Source: Ectothiorhodospira haloalkaliphila ATCC 51935 | Lineage (GTDB): Bacteria; Pseudomonadota; Gammaproteobacteria; Ectothiorhodospirales; Ectothiorhodospiraceae | Assembly: GCF_000633935.1 (NCBI RefSeq) | Contig: NZ_KK214996.1 | Location: forward strand, 432,928 to 496,927 | DNA length: 64,000 nt | Direction of reading: 5' to 3' | In this document: positions 18,462 to 26,998 of the stretch, in pieces | Layout of the letters: every line of letters starts with the position of its first letter | How positions within the stretch are numbered: the stretch's first letter is position 1 | Translations under genes and position numbers: made by a program | The notes under the pieces: generated by a model | What the model saw: the letters and a program-made list of their open reading frames with translations, nothing else | Told to the model about the DNA's origin: nothing | Database searches by the model: none

Positions 18462-18950
18462 ATGCCACGCCCCCTCATTGTCCTGGCCACCCTGATGGCC
18501 CTCATCCTCGCCGCCCCCATTCACGCCGCGGAACCGCATCGGGACACCGAGCACATGCGCGTCTACAGTATCGAAGGGGATTTCGAATGGTATCGGGAGG
18601 CCCTGGAGATGGCCATCGTCGACCGAGGCATCGTCATCAACAATGTGGCCCATATCGGTGCCATGCTCGCGCGTACGGGGGCGGATGTGGGGGGAGAAGC
18701 CCTGTTCAAGCACGCCCAGGCCCTGGAATTCTGCAGTGCCGGGCTGTCGCGGCAGATGATGGAGACCGACCCCCACAACATCGTCTTCTGTCCCTACGTG
18801 GTGGCCGTGTATGAGACCGTGGACGAACCCGGCGTGATCCACCTGGGTTATCGGCGACCGGCGCTGCTGGGGGACGCGGACGCCCGCCAGGCCCTGCAGG
18901 CCGTGGAAGATCTGCTCGATGAGATCGTGCGCGAGGCCCTGACGTTTTGA
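18462..18950 (+). CDS. DUF302 family secreted protein
   Basis: A 162-residue protein with a signal peptide (about 1-22, cleavage near IHA-AEPH). The mature part matches the DUF302 pattern, with a central NIVFCPYVVAVYE segment and a second Cys in LEFCSAG. DUF302 proteins have no firm function, though some occur in sulfur-oxidation or metal contexts. It lies 54 bases after the NlpC gene, is preceded by an AAGGAG ribosome binding site, and is followed by a strong hairpin. Confidence 0.8.
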   Translation: MPRPLIVLATLMALILAAPIHAAEPHRDTEHMRVYSIEGDFEWYREALEMAIVDRGIVINNVAHIGAMLARTGADVGGEALFKHAQALEFCSAGLSRQMMETDPHNIVFCPYVVAVYETVDEPGVIHLGYRRPALLGDADARQALQAVEDLLDEIVREALTF

Positions 18951-18972
18951 CCTGACGCTCCAGGATGCAGCC

Positions 18973-18999
18973 ACCGGCCCCGCCGGAGGCGGGGCCGGT
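18973..18999. terminator. Bidirectional hairpin between DUF302 gene and NTF2-like gene
   Basis: A perfect 12-bp stem (ACCGGCCCCGCC and complement) with a three-base loop sits in the 49-base gap between convergent genes. The T-tract is minimal. Confidence 0.55.
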
Positions 19000-19440
19000 T
19001 CAGGCCGTGATACGGCGCTTCACGAACCGGATGGCTGCCGACAGGACAGGGATCTGTTCATAAAGATATTCGGCCGCGTCCCAGTAATCCACATGACTGA
19101 TGACGAGACCGGAATCATTGAAGAGCACCCGACTCATGCCATCCACATCCAGACGCATGCCGCTCACGCCGTTGTCTTCCCGGTCGGTGAAACGCCAGTG
19201 AAAATAGGCGGTGTTGTCTTTCACCGCCCAGGCGTGGATGTAAAAGCGCGGCTCCGGACAGTTGCGGAACATGTGGCGGAACACCATCTCGATCCCGTCC
19301 AGCCCGCTCACGTCGTTGAAGGGATCCTTGAAACGGGCGTCGGGCGTGAAGACCTCGCCCAGCCGATCCAGATCCGTTTCCTTGAGATGAGTGAAGAAAC
19401 CGGCATAGCGGCGTGCCGAGGCCTCCATGACATCCTTCAT
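19000..19440 (-). CDS. NTF2/SnoaL-like protein
   Basis: A 146-residue single-domain protein with the NTF2 cone-fold pattern: an N-terminal helix, FTPDARFKDPFNDVSG, FRNCPEPRFYIHAW, and the C-terminal strand VISHVDYWDAAEYLYEQIP. It is coupled to the SDR gene by a 4-base overlap. This NTF2-like and SDR pair recurs beside LitR regulators and photolyase in other proteobacteria (family context from memory). Its ligand is unknown; a lipid or small hydrophobic substrate is a guess. Confidence 0.8.
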   Translation of the reverse strand: MKDVMEASARRYAGFFTHLKETDLDRLGEVFTPDARFKDPFNDVSGLDGIEMVFRHMFRNCPEPRFYIHAWAVKDNTAYFHWRFTDREDNGVSGMRLDVDGMSRVLFNDSGLVISHVDYWDAAEYLYEQIPVLSAAIRFVKRRITA

Positions 19441-20228
19441 GTTTTCACCATCCTCCCGGTGAGTCGCAGGAATACAGCATAGGGTAGCAGGCGCAGGGTC
19501 TTCATGATGATGGCAAAGGGCCTGGGGAAGCTGATCTCGAACCCCTTGCGGTCCAGCCCCTTCATGATGGCATCCACCGCTGCGTCGGTCTCGATGAGAA
19601 ACGGCATCTTGAACTGGTTCTTGTCGGTCATGGGCGTTTTCACGAAGCCGGGATTGATCAGCCTCAGGCTCACCCCCTTTTGCGCCAGCTCCGGGTGCAG
19701 GGACTCGGCCAGATTGATCACTGCCGCCTTGGAGGCGGAATACGGGGCAGCCCGAGGCAGGCCCCGGTATCCAGCCAGACTGGCGGTGACCAGGATCTGG
19801 CCACGGCCGCGCTGGATCATGGGCGGCATGATCGCAGCCAGCCCATTCACCACGCCCAGGTAATTGATGTCCGCGATGCGTTTGAACAGGGCGGGATCGA
19901 ACTCCTCCAGCCCCATGGGCTGGTAGTCCCCCTGATTGAGGATGGCCATATCCACCGGCCCCGCATGGGCCTCGATCTCCTCCACCAGGGTCTTGAGCCC
20001 GGCATCGTCGGTGACATCTCCGGGAAAGGCCTGGATGCGCCCGGGCCCGGAGGCCTCGGCGGCCAGCGCCTCCAGCTTGTCCCGACTACGGGAGGTGACC
20101 GCCACACACCAGCCAGCGGCGGCCAGGCGCAAGGCCAGGGCACGGCCGATGCCGGTACTGGCCCCCACCAGCCACACGACCCCGGCAGTGTTCGTGGCCG
20201 CACCGTTCATTTGCGTCTGCTCTGCCAT
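19437..20228 (-). CDS. Short-chain dehydrogenase/reductase
   Basis: A 263-residue classical SDR from ATG 20228 (MAEQTQMNG); the longer open frame runs through the regulator and its promoter and is rejected. It has a nucleotide-binding GASTGIGRALA near residue 23, the NxG-type ILNQGDY (Asn shifted from the usual NNAG), the catalytic Ser region, and YSASK with Tyr and Lys. It is divergent from the MerR/LitR-like gene across a 66-base region bearing a TATAAT -10 and TTGTACA boxes, so it is probably controlled by that regulator. Confidence 0.9.
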   Translation of the reverse strand: MAEQTQMNGAATNTAGVVWLVGASTGIGRALALRLAAAGWCVAVTSRSRDKLEALAAEASGPGRIQAFPGDVTDDAGLKTLVEEIEAHAGPVDMAILNQGDYQPMGLEEFDPALFKRIADINYLGVVNGLAAIMPPMIQRGRGQILVTASLAGYRGLPRAAPYSASKAAVINLAESLHPELAQKGVSLRLINPGFVKTPMTDKNQFKMPFLIETDAAVDAIMKGLDRKGFEISFPRPFAIIMKTLRLLPYAVFLRLTGRMVKT

Positions 20229-20267
20229 GACCTGATACCCTCCCGCCTCGCTCGAGGCTACACAAAA

Positions 20268-20288
20268 ATTATACAACGGTTGTACAAT
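20268..20288. promoter_or_regulatory. Divergent promoter and predicted LitR-type operator (SDR / merR)
   Basis: TTATACAA (20269-20276) and TTGTACAA (20280-20287) form an imperfect inverted pair three bases apart. Read leftward, TATAAT (20268-20273) is a perfect -10 for the SDR gene. Read rightward, TACAAT (20283-20288) lies six bases before the regulator ATG. The boxes overlap both -10 elements, consistent with repression. The same box occurs before folE and the amine-oxidase gene. Confidence 0.6.
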
Positions 20289-20294
20289 CACGAC

Positions 20295-21245
20295 ATGACG
20301 CCGACACCCCCAGCCAAGGTCTCGCCGCCCGAGACTGACGGGCTGTTCCCCATCCGCACGGTCACCTCCATGACCGGAGTGCACCCGGTCACCCTGCGTG
20401 CCTGGGAACGGCGTCACGGGCTGATCCGTCCGCAACGCACACCCAAGGGACATCGACTCTACAGCACCGGCGACATTGATCGCATCCGCCAGGTGCTCGA
20501 ACTGCTGGATCAGGGCATTTCCATCGGCCAGGTGGGTAAGCTGCTGGATGCCCCCGACCCATCAACGCCCACGCAAGGCACCCCGGGCCATGGCCCCTCC
20601 TCTGCCTGGGCCGACTATCAGGCACGACTGACGGCTGCAGCCCTGCAATTCGACAGCCACGCCCTGGAGCGGGTTTACGCCGACGCCATGTCGATCTTCC
20701 CGGTGCAACAGGTCATCCCCCAGTTGCTCTGGCCCGCCCATACGGCGCTGCGGGATCGGGCCGGGGATACGCCTCTGTCAGCCGCCGCCCGGGCCTTCTT
20801 CCAGGGCTGGGCCCGCTACACCCTGGCGTCCCGATTTCGTCACGAACTGAGTCATGCCCAGGGGCCGGTCCTGGTCCTTGCGCCCTTCCCGGAGCAGGGC
20901 GAAGCCCTGGACCTGGACATGCTGGCCCTGCTGGCCGCCACCCAGGGCCTGCGGGTGCTGTGGCTGGCCGGCCCCGTCACCCTGGACACCCTGGAGGCCA
21001 CCATGAATCAGGTTCCGGCCCGGGGCCTGATCCTGGCAGGAGAGGACCGTCTGTCCCGCGACCTGCTCACCCGGGGACTGCCGTCCTGGTCGGGCCGGAT
21101 CAACAGCCCGGTGCTGGCCGCCGGCCCCAGCGCCCATCAACACCGCCGTGCCCTGACGGGGGCCGGCCTGATTCCCCTGGAGCGCGACCCCTGGCAGGCC
21201 ACGCGTCAACTGGAAGCCCATCTGCGCTCGGCTCACGCGGATTGA
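20295..21245 (+). CDS. MerR-family (LitR/CarH-like) transcriptional regulator
   Basis: A 316-residue regulator. The N-terminal MerR-type winged helix (about 15-85) contains VHPVTLRAWERRHGL and GHRLYSTGDIDRI. The C-terminal part has the length and layout of CarH/LitR (helical bundle plus Rossmann-like B12 domain), but the His of the E.H..G cobalamin motif is replaced (GEALDLDML) and the EH pair of the upper-ligand helix is missing (SAAARAFFQGW). It may therefore act without adenosylcobalamin. The ATG at 20295 has no ribosome binding site and could be leaderless. Gene context (photolyase, folE, CFA-like genes) supports a light-response role. Confidence 0.85.
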   Translation: MTPTPPAKVSPPETDGLFPIRTVTSMTGVHPVTLRAWERRHGLIRPQRTPKGHRLYSTGDIDRIRQVLELLDQGISIGQVGKLLDAPDPSTPTQGTPGHGPSSAWADYQARLTAAALQFDSHALERVYADAMSIFPVQQVIPQLLWPAHTALRDRAGDTPLSAAARAFFQGWARYTLASRFRHELSHAQGPVLVLAPFPEQGEALDLDMLALLAATQGLRVLWLAGPVTLDTLEATMNQVPARGLILAGEDRLSRDLLTRGLPSWSGRINSPVLAAGPSAHQHRRALTGAGLIPLERDPWQATRQLEAHLRSAHAD

Positions 21246-22684
21246 CGCAGGGTCTCCCAGGCCGCCAGGGCCTCGCGGCGACTGACCGCCAGATCCACGA
21301 TGGGTCGCGGATAATCCCGTCCAGGTCGGACGCCAGCGCCACGCAACACGGATTCCGGGGCCTGCCAGGGCTTGTGCAGGTACTTGTCCGGCAGATTCTT
21401 GAGTTCCGGCACCCAGCGACGCACGTAGTCGCCTTTGGGGTCAAACCGCTCTCCCTGGAGCACCGGGTTGAACACGCGAAAATAGGGGGCAGCATCCGCC
21501 CCGCAGCCGGCCGTCCATTGCCAGCCCAGGGTGTTGCTGGCCAGGTCCGCGTCCACCAGGGTGTCCCAGAACCAGCGGGCGCCTTCGCGCCAGTGGATGA
21601 GCAGATTCTTGGTGAGCAGCGAGGCGGTGATCATGCGAACCCGATTGTGCATCCAGCCGGTGGTCCATAACTCGCGCATCCCGGCATCCACGATGGGCAG
21701 GCCGGTACGGCCCTGTTGCCAGGCCTGCAGGGCGTCGTCATCCCGAGGTGGCCAGGGGAAATCCTCGAAACGGGTGTCCAGGGGATTCAAGGGCGTGTGG
21801 GGGAAGTGAAACAGCAGATGATGCCCGAACTCGCGCCAGCCCACCTCACCGAGAAAGGCCTTCACCGAGGCATCTGCTCCCCGGTGCCGACCCTGAGCCA
21901 CCGCCCGCTGACAGGCGTGAACCACCTGCCGGGGGCTGATCTCCCCAAAGTGCAGATGCGGTGAAAGGCGGGACGTACCGACCCGATCAGGCAGGTTACG
22001 GTCTTCCCCATAATCGGCCAGGGCGTGATCCAGGAAACCCTCCAGGGCCGTGTGAGCCCCCTCCTCCCCCGGCGTCCAGGCCTCGGCCAGTCCCGCATCC
22101 CACGAAATGGTGGGCAACAGCCCCAGGCTTTCCAGGGCCTCGCCGCGGCAGTCTTCCGACGCCGACATCAGCCGCCCGGGCCGGGGCTGCAGACTGACTT
22201 CCAGGGCCCCCTGGGCCTGACAGGCTTTCCAGTAGGGAGTGAACACCCGGTAGGGGTCGCCCGAGCGGTTCTGCACCGCCCACGGCTCCAGGAGCAGTGC
22301 CCCATTGAAACTGCGCGCCCGCACACCCTGCGCCTGCAGGGCCTGCTTGATGCGGGTGTCCCGGTGGATGATGTCCGGCTCATAGAGCCGATTCCAGTGC
22401 ACATGAGACGCGCCGGTCTCGCGGATCAGATCCTGGAGGGTTTCCAGGCTGGGGCCGGTGCGAATCACCAGTGGTGCCCCGAGTTCGGCCAGATCCTGGC
22501 CCAGTCGAGCCAGGCCATGATGCAGCCACCAGCGCGACGCCCCACCCGGCGCCCAGCCCCCTTCCTCCTCCGGGGCATGGATGTACACGGGCACGATACG
22601 CTCGGCCGAGTCCAGGGCCGCCATGAGCGCGGGGTTATCCGCCAGGCGCAGATCCCGCCTGAACCAGATCAGTGCAGTGGTCAT
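21233..22684 (-). CDS. phrB: Deoxyribodipyrimidine photolyase (class I CPD type)
   Basis: A FAD-dependent, light-driven repair enzyme for pyrimidine dimers. About 483 residues from ATG 22684 (MTTALIWFRRDLR). It has the N-terminal antenna-binding fold, GGASRWWLHHGL, the FAD-domain segments GTSRLSPHLHFGEISPR, LPIVDAGMREL, MHNRVRM and NTLGWQWTAGCG, and the C-terminal DYVRRWVPEL. Its 3' end overlaps the convergent regulator gene by 13 bases. It follows folE in the same direction, which may supply folate for a methenyl-THF antenna. Confidence 0.95.
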   Translation of the reverse strand: MTTALIWFRRDLRLADNPALMAALDSAERIVPVYIHAPEEEGGWAPGGASRWWLHHGLARLGQDLAELGAPLVIRTGPSLETLQDLIRETGASHVHWNRLYEPDIIHRDTRIKQALQAQGVRARSFNGALLLEPWAVQNRSGDPYRVFTPYWKACQAQGALEVSLQPRPGRLMSASEDCRGEALESLGLLPTISWDAGLAEAWTPGEEGAHTALEGFLDHALADYGEDRNLPDRVGTSRLSPHLHFGEISPRQVVHACQRAVAQGRHRGADASVKAFLGEVGWREFGHHLLFHFPHTPLNPLDTRFEDFPWPPRDDDALQAWQQGRTGLPIVDAGMRELWTTGWMHNRVRMITASLLTKNLLIHWREGARWFWDTLVDADLASNTLGWQWTAGCGADAAPYFRVFNPVLQGERFDPKGDYVRRWVPELKNLPDKYLHKPWQAPESVLRGAGVRPGRDYPRPIVDLAVSRREALAAWETLRQSA

Positions 22685-22732
22685 AGCCCTCACCCCTTGT
22701 GGCCGAATACCCGAGGCAAACCCGAAACCTCC

Positions 22733-23356
22733 TCAATGGCTGCGGCGGATCAGTTCCAGGAACTCCGAGCGGGTGCGGGCGTCGTCCCGGAAATTACCCA
22801 GCATCACCGAGGTGAGCATGGCGGAATTCTGCTTTTCCACCCCACGCATCATCATGCACATGTGCCTGGCCTCGGCCACCACGCCCACGCCCCGCGCGCC
22901 GGTGACGTCCATCACTGCCTGGGCGATCTCCCGGGTCAGGCTCTCCTGGATCTGCAGGCGCCGAGCGAACATGTCCACGATGCGGGCAATCTTTGACAGG
23001 CCGATCACCTTGCCATCGGGGATATAGGCCACATGGCACTTGCCGATGATGGGCAGCAAATGATGCTCGCAGAGCGAATACAGTTCGATGTCCTTGACCA
23101 GCACCATTTCATCGCTGTCGGAGGCGAACAGCGCCCCGTTCACCAATTCTTCAAGGGACTGATGATAGCCACTGGTGAGGTATTGCATGGCCTTGGCGGC
23201 CCTGAGTGGCGTGCCCTGGAGCCCCTCGCGACCCGGGTCCTCCCCCAGCCCTTCGAGCATCAGCCGATAGTGTTCGGCAAGTTCATCAGCCGACATGGGC
23301 TCATGAGCCTCCACCGGCTCCTTGCCCCCGGCAATCTTCGTGACCGTCTTTGTCAT
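22733..23356 (-). CDS. folE: GTP cyclohydrolase I
   Basis: This enzyme opens and rearranges GTP to 7,8-dihydroneopterin triphosphate at the head of pterin and folate synthesis. The 207 residues contain the zinc site in SLCEHHLLP with the second Cys in RHMCMMMRG, the segment [17 protein letters not shown] and the late QNSAMLTS. The position upstream of photolyase, behind a TTGTACA-box promoter, suggests a light-inducible copy serving the photolyase antenna; a housekeeping copy may exist elsewhere. Confidence 0.95.
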   Translation of the reverse strand: MTKTVTKIAGGKEPVEAHEPMSADELAEHYRLMLEGLGEDPGREGLQGTPLRAAKAMQYLTSGYHQSLEELVNGALFASDSDEMVLVKDIELYSLCEHHLLPIIGKCHVAYIPDGKVIGLSKIARIVDMFARRLQIQESLTREIAQAVMDVTGARGVGVVAEARHMCMMMRGVEKQNSAMLTSVMLGNFRDDARTRSEFLELIRRSH

Positions 23357-23519
23357 GGCCTTTTCTCCGTGCAGGTGACAGCATGTATGTTGGACCGTTC
23401 CATCCTCTCATGACCGCGGCGGCGCAACCCTGTCCCGCAGCGCTCTTGTCCCGGGTCTTGCCACCATCGTATGGTCACGATCTTGAGCACTCGATTGAAA
23501 AGCAGCGCTCTCAAAAACC

Positions 23520-23560
23520 TTGTACAATAAAAATCAAAGCTTGTACAGTTAATGTATAAG
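23520..23560. promoter_or_regulatory. Divergent control region with TTGTACA/TGTATAA boxes (folE-phrB / amine oxidase operon)
   Basis: Boxes TTGTACAA (23520-23527), TTGTACAG (23541-23548) and TGTATAAG (23553-23560) lie in an AT-rich patch between divergent operons. Leftward, TTAACT (23547-23552) and TATTGT (23524-23529) with 17-base spacing make a plausible folE promoter overlapped by the boxes. The likeness to 20268-20288 suggests one shared regulator, probably the adjacent MerR/LitR-like protein. Confidence 0.55.
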
Positions 23561-23587
23561 TATCCTTTTCAGGACTAGGGGAATCAC

Positions 23588-24931
23588 ATGGCTCGCGAAC
23601 GCATCGCCGTCATCGGCGCAGGGATCTCGGGACTGGCCAGCGCCTGGCTGCTGTCACGACACTATGATGTGACAGTATTCGAGAAGAATGATTACATCGG
23701 CGGCCACACCAACACCGTCGATGTCCCCGGGGATCAGGGCCCGCGCGGGGTGGATACCGGATTCATGGTCTTCAATCACCGCAACTATCCCCACCTCAAG
23801 GCCCTGTTCGCCCATCTGGGCATTGAGTCGCAACCCACCGATATGTCCTTCTCGGCCTCCGTGGGCGGCGGTCGGCTGGAGTACGCGGGTTCGGACCTGA
23901 ATACCCTGTTCGCCCAGCGGCGCAATCTGTTCAACCCCCGGTTCCTGCGCATGCTGCGGGACATCCTCCGGTTCAACCGCACCGGCAAGGCCCTGCTCCA
24001 GAGTGGCGACGTGCCCCAGGTGACGCTGGGCGGGTACCTGATTCAGGAACGTTACGGCCCAGGTTTTCGCGATGATTACCTGCTGCCCATGGCGGCTGCG
24101 ATCTGGTCCTGCCCCACCCACCGCATGCTGGATTTCCCCCTGGAGTCCTTCCTCAACTTCTTCTCCAACCATGGGCTCCTGGACCTGGCCGACCGCCCCC
24201 AGTGGCACACGGTCAAGGGGGGCAGTCGCGAGTACGTCCGGCAAATGCTCAAGGCCCTGCCCGAAGGCGTGCATGCGAATCGTCGGGTCGTGGCCGTCCA
24301 GCGTCAGGAGGGGCAGATACGGGTGATCACCGATGACCAGGGAGAACACGCGTTCGACCAGGTGGTGTTCGGCTGCCACGCCGATGAAGTGCTGGGCATG
24401 CTGGAGGATCCCACCGAGGCCGAATCCCGGATTTTGCAGTGCTTCACCTACCAGCCCAACCGCACCCTGCTGCATACCGACGTGCGCCTGATGCCGCGCA
24501 TGAAGCGGGTATGGTCATCATGGAACTACATGGCCCGACAGCGTACCGCCGATTCCCCGGCCAATGCCGTCTCGGTCACCTACTGGATGAACCGGCTACA
24601 GGCCCTGGATGAATCCAGGGACTACCTGGTGAGCCTCAACCCGCTGATCGAGCCGCGGGAGGAGACCATCATCCGGGAGATCCGCTACCATCACCCGGTG
24701 TTCGACCAGCGCGCCATGGAGGCCCAGAAGCAGCTCCCGGAGTTGCAGGGTGCCGACCGCATCTGGTTCTGTGGCGCCTGGACGGGATACGGCTTCCACG
24801 AGGACGGCCTGCGCTCGGCCATTCAGATCGCCGGACGCCTGGGCGTCTCACCGCCCTGGAGCATCCCCCGCGAGGCCACCGGTTACGAGGCGGCGCAACC
24901 AGCTGGCGCGGTCGGAACGGAGGCGTCATGA
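23588..24931 (+). CDS. FAD-dependent amine-oxidase-family protein
   Basis: A 447-residue flavoprotein with the N-terminal dinucleotide-binding motif GAGISGLASAWLLSRHYDV (about 8-26) followed by FEKNDYIGGHTNTV, and a C-terminal FAD-contact region WFCGAWTGYGFHEDGL. It belongs to the COG2907 type that co-occurs with DUF1365 and a CFA-like methyltransferase, as here. The related cluster in Rhodobacter sphaeroides is linked to singlet-oxygen response and furan fatty acid synthesis (from memory), where such a protein may act as a fatty-acyl desaturase. GGGGA at 23578 gives a good ribosome binding site. Confidence 0.88.
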   Translation: MARERIAVIGAGISGLASAWLLSRHYDVTVFEKNDYIGGHTNTVDVPGDQGPRGVDTGFMVFNHRNYPHLKALFAHLGIESQPTDMSFSASVGGGRLEYAGSDLNTLFAQRRNLFNPRFLRMLRDILRFNRTGKALLQSGDVPQVTLGGYLIQERYGPGFRDDYLLPMAAAIWSCPTHRMLDFPLESFLNFFSNHGLLDLADRPQWHTVKGGSREYVRQMLKALPEGVHANRRVVAVQRQEGQIRVITDDQGEHAFDQVVFGCHADEVLGMLEDPTEAESRILQCFTYQPNRTLLHTDVRLMPRMKRVWSSWNYMARQRTADSPANAVSVTYWMNRLQALDESRDYLVSLNPLIEPREETIIREIRYHHPVFDQRAMEAQKQLPELQGADRIWFCGAWTGYGFHEDGLRSAIQIAGRLGVSPPWSIPREATGYEAAQPAGAVGTEAS

Positions 24932-25737
24932 GCCTTCCCGAAGGAGACCCCGGAGCCCCCATGGGCCTGGCGGACATGGAGGATGGACGCCTTTACCGCA
25001 CCCGGGTCATGCACCGGCGGCTGTTTCCCGTGGATTACCGCTTCGTCTACCGGGTCTTCAGCCTGGTGGTGGACGTGGACCGGCTAAACGCCCTGGATCG
25101 ACGACTCCGGCTGTTGTCGGTGAACCGATTCAACCTCCTGAGCCTGGATGATCGCGACCATGGCGCCCGCGACGGCACCCCGCTGCGCCCCTGGGCAGAA
25201 ACGCAACTGGCCCAGGCGGGCGTGGACCTGGAGGGTGGTCGCATTTTCCTGCTGGCATTCCCACGGGTGTTGGGCTACGTCTTCAATCCCCTGAGCCTTT
25301 TCTACTGCCTGCACCGGGACGGCAGCCTGCGGGCCATCATCTGCGAAGTGAGCAATACCCTCGGGGATTGTCATCACTATGTCCTCCACAACGGGGATCA
25401 ACCCCTGGACTGGCCGGTGCGTGCCAGCCAGGACAAGCACTTCTACGTCTCCCCCTTCATCGAGATGGATGCACGCTATCAGTTCCGGCTGTCGGAACCG
25501 GGACAGGGTCTGAGTGTTCTCATCCATGAATATCAGCAGTCCAAACTCATGCTGGCCGCCAGCCAGACAGGTCATGCACGTCCACTCAGTGACCGCGAGC
25601 TGCTCAAGGCCGTGGCCACCATGCCCCTGATGACCTTCAAGGTGATCTTCGGCATTCACTGGCAGGCCCTGAAGATCTGGTGGAAAGGCGGCAAGTACTA
25701 CAGCAAGCCCAGCTCATCCTCAGAGGAGATGAACTGA
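24928..25737 (+). CDS. DUF1365 family protein
   Basis: A 269-residue DUF1365 protein with the family features RVMHRRLFPVDYRFVYRVFS near the start, FPRVLGYVFNPLSLFYC (about 110-126), HYVLH and KHFYVSPFI. Biochemical function is unknown, but it is nearly always found between an FAD oxidase and a CFA-like methyltransferase. It overlaps the upstream gene by 4 bases and the downstream gene by 1 base, so the three products are likely made together and act on the same lipid. Confidence 0.92.
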   Translation: MSLPEGDPGAPMGLADMEDGRLYRTRVMHRRLFPVDYRFVYRVFSLVVDVDRLNALDRRLRLLSVNRFNLLSLDDRDHGARDGTPLRPWAETQLAQAGVDLEGGRIFLLAFPRVLGYVFNPLSLFYCLHRDGSLRAIICEVSNTLGDCHHYVLHNGDQPLDWPVRASQDKHFYVSPFIEMDARYQFRLSEPGQGLSVLIHEYQQSKLMLAASQTGHARPLSDRELLKAVATMPLMTFKVIFGIHWQALKIWWKGGKYYSKPSSSSEEMN

Positions 25738-26966
25738 TGTCCGTGGAACAGACACCCACCCAGCCCCGTACCCTGGGCGCCCGCACCGGCGGCTTTGCCA
25801 TGCGTTTTCTGCTACGGCGGCTGCGGGGCCTGCACTCGGGGGAGTTGCGGGTGATCGGCCCCGATGGCAGCGAACATCGGGTTCAGGGCACGCACCCCGG
25901 TGGCTGTGGCACCATCCGGATCCACCGCCCGGGCGTCCTGCTGCGGCGCCTGCTGTCCCGGGGCCTGGTGGGCCTGGGTGAGGGCTATATGGTGGGAGAC
26001 TGGGACACGCCGGACCTGCAGGCCCTGCTGGCCATGGGGTCGGTCAATCAGGAATATATCCGCAGTCTGGTCTACAGCGCCTTCTGGTCACGGGTGGCAG
26101 ATTTCCTTCGCCACCAGTTCCGCGCCAACAGCCGCGATGGCAGCCGCCGCAACATCTCGTTCCACTACGACCTGGGCAACGATTTCTACCGCCTGTGGCT
26201 GGACGAGACCATGACCTACTCCTGCGCCCTGCTGGAGAAGGAAGATGAACCCCTGGAGGCCGCCCAGCAACGCAAGTACGCCCGCCTGCTGGAACACCTG
26301 GACGCGGCTCCCGGTTCACACATCCTGGAAATCGGCTGTGGCTGGGGCGGCTTTGCCGAATACGCCGCCCGCCAGGGCCACCGGGTGACCGGTGTCACCC
26401 TCTCCCGGGAGCAGCTGGACTATGCCCAGGCACGGCTGGAGGCGGCGGGCCTGGCCGACCGCGTGGATCTGCGCCTGCAGGACTACCGGGATGTGAGCGA
26501 ACAATTTGACCACGTGGTGTCCATCGAGATGTTCGAGGCGGTGGGCGAGCGCTGGTGGCCCACCTGGTTCGAGACGGTACGCAAAAGCCTCAAGCCCGGA
26601 GGCCGTGCCGCCGTGCAGGTGATCACCATTGACGAGGGTGCCTTCGGCTATTACCGCCGCGCCGCAGATTTCATTCAACTGTATATCTTCCCCGGCGGCA
26701 TGCTGCCCACGGTGGATATCTTCAGCGAATGCGCGGACAAGGCCGGGCTGGCCCTTCGTCACCGAGAATTTCATGGAGAGCATTATGCCCGCACCCTGGA
26801 CCGCTGGTACCAGCGGGTTCAGGAACAATCCAGCGCGATTCTCTCCCTGGGCTCCTATGACGAGCGCTTTTTGCGCACCTGGGAGTTCTACCTGGCCTAT
26901 TGCGAGGCGGGCTTCCGCTCCCGCAACACGGATCTGATGCACGCCGTGCTGGAAGCGCCCGCCTGA
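25737..26966 (+). CDS. Cyclopropane-fatty-acyl-phospholipid synthase family methyltransferase
   Basis: A SAM-dependent enzyme that methylates the double bond of unsaturated phospholipid acyl chains. The chosen ATG at 25737 (MSVEQTPTQ) overlaps the DUF1365 stop and gives 409 residues. The N-terminal lipid-binding domain is followed by SFHYDLGNDFYRLWLD, the SAM motif EIGCGWGG (near residue 200), VSIEMFEAVGE and DFIQLYIFPGGMLP. The neighbours suggest a role in methylated or furan fatty acids rather than plain cyclopropane formation, an inference from context. Confidence 0.9.
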   Translation: MSVEQTPTQPRTLGARTGGFAMRFLLRRLRGLHSGELRVIGPDGSEHRVQGTHPGGCGTIRIHRPGVLLRRLLSRGLVGLGEGYMVGDWDTPDLQALLAMGSVNQEYIRSLVYSAFWSRVADFLRHQFRANSRDGSRRNISFHYDLGNDFYRLWLDETMTYSCALLEKEDEPLEAAQQRKYARLLEHLDAAPGSHILEIGCGWGGFAEYAARQGHRVTGVTLSREQLDYAQARLEAAGLADRVDLRLQDYRDVSEQFDHVVSIEMFEAVGERWWPTWFETVRKSLKPGGRAAVQVITIDEGAFGYYRRAADFIQLYIFPGGMLPTVDIFSECADKAGLALRHREFHGEHYARTLDRWYQRVQEQSSAILSLGSYDERFLRTWEFYLAYCEAGFRSRNTDLMHAVLEAPA

Positions 26967-26998
26967 TGATTCAGTCGCCGTCACCCTGGAGGTGAGCC

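Noticed and set aside
20229-20453. An N-terminal extension of the SDR
   Set aside because: It would run through the divergent promoter and the start of the regulator gene; the family start fits ATG 20228.
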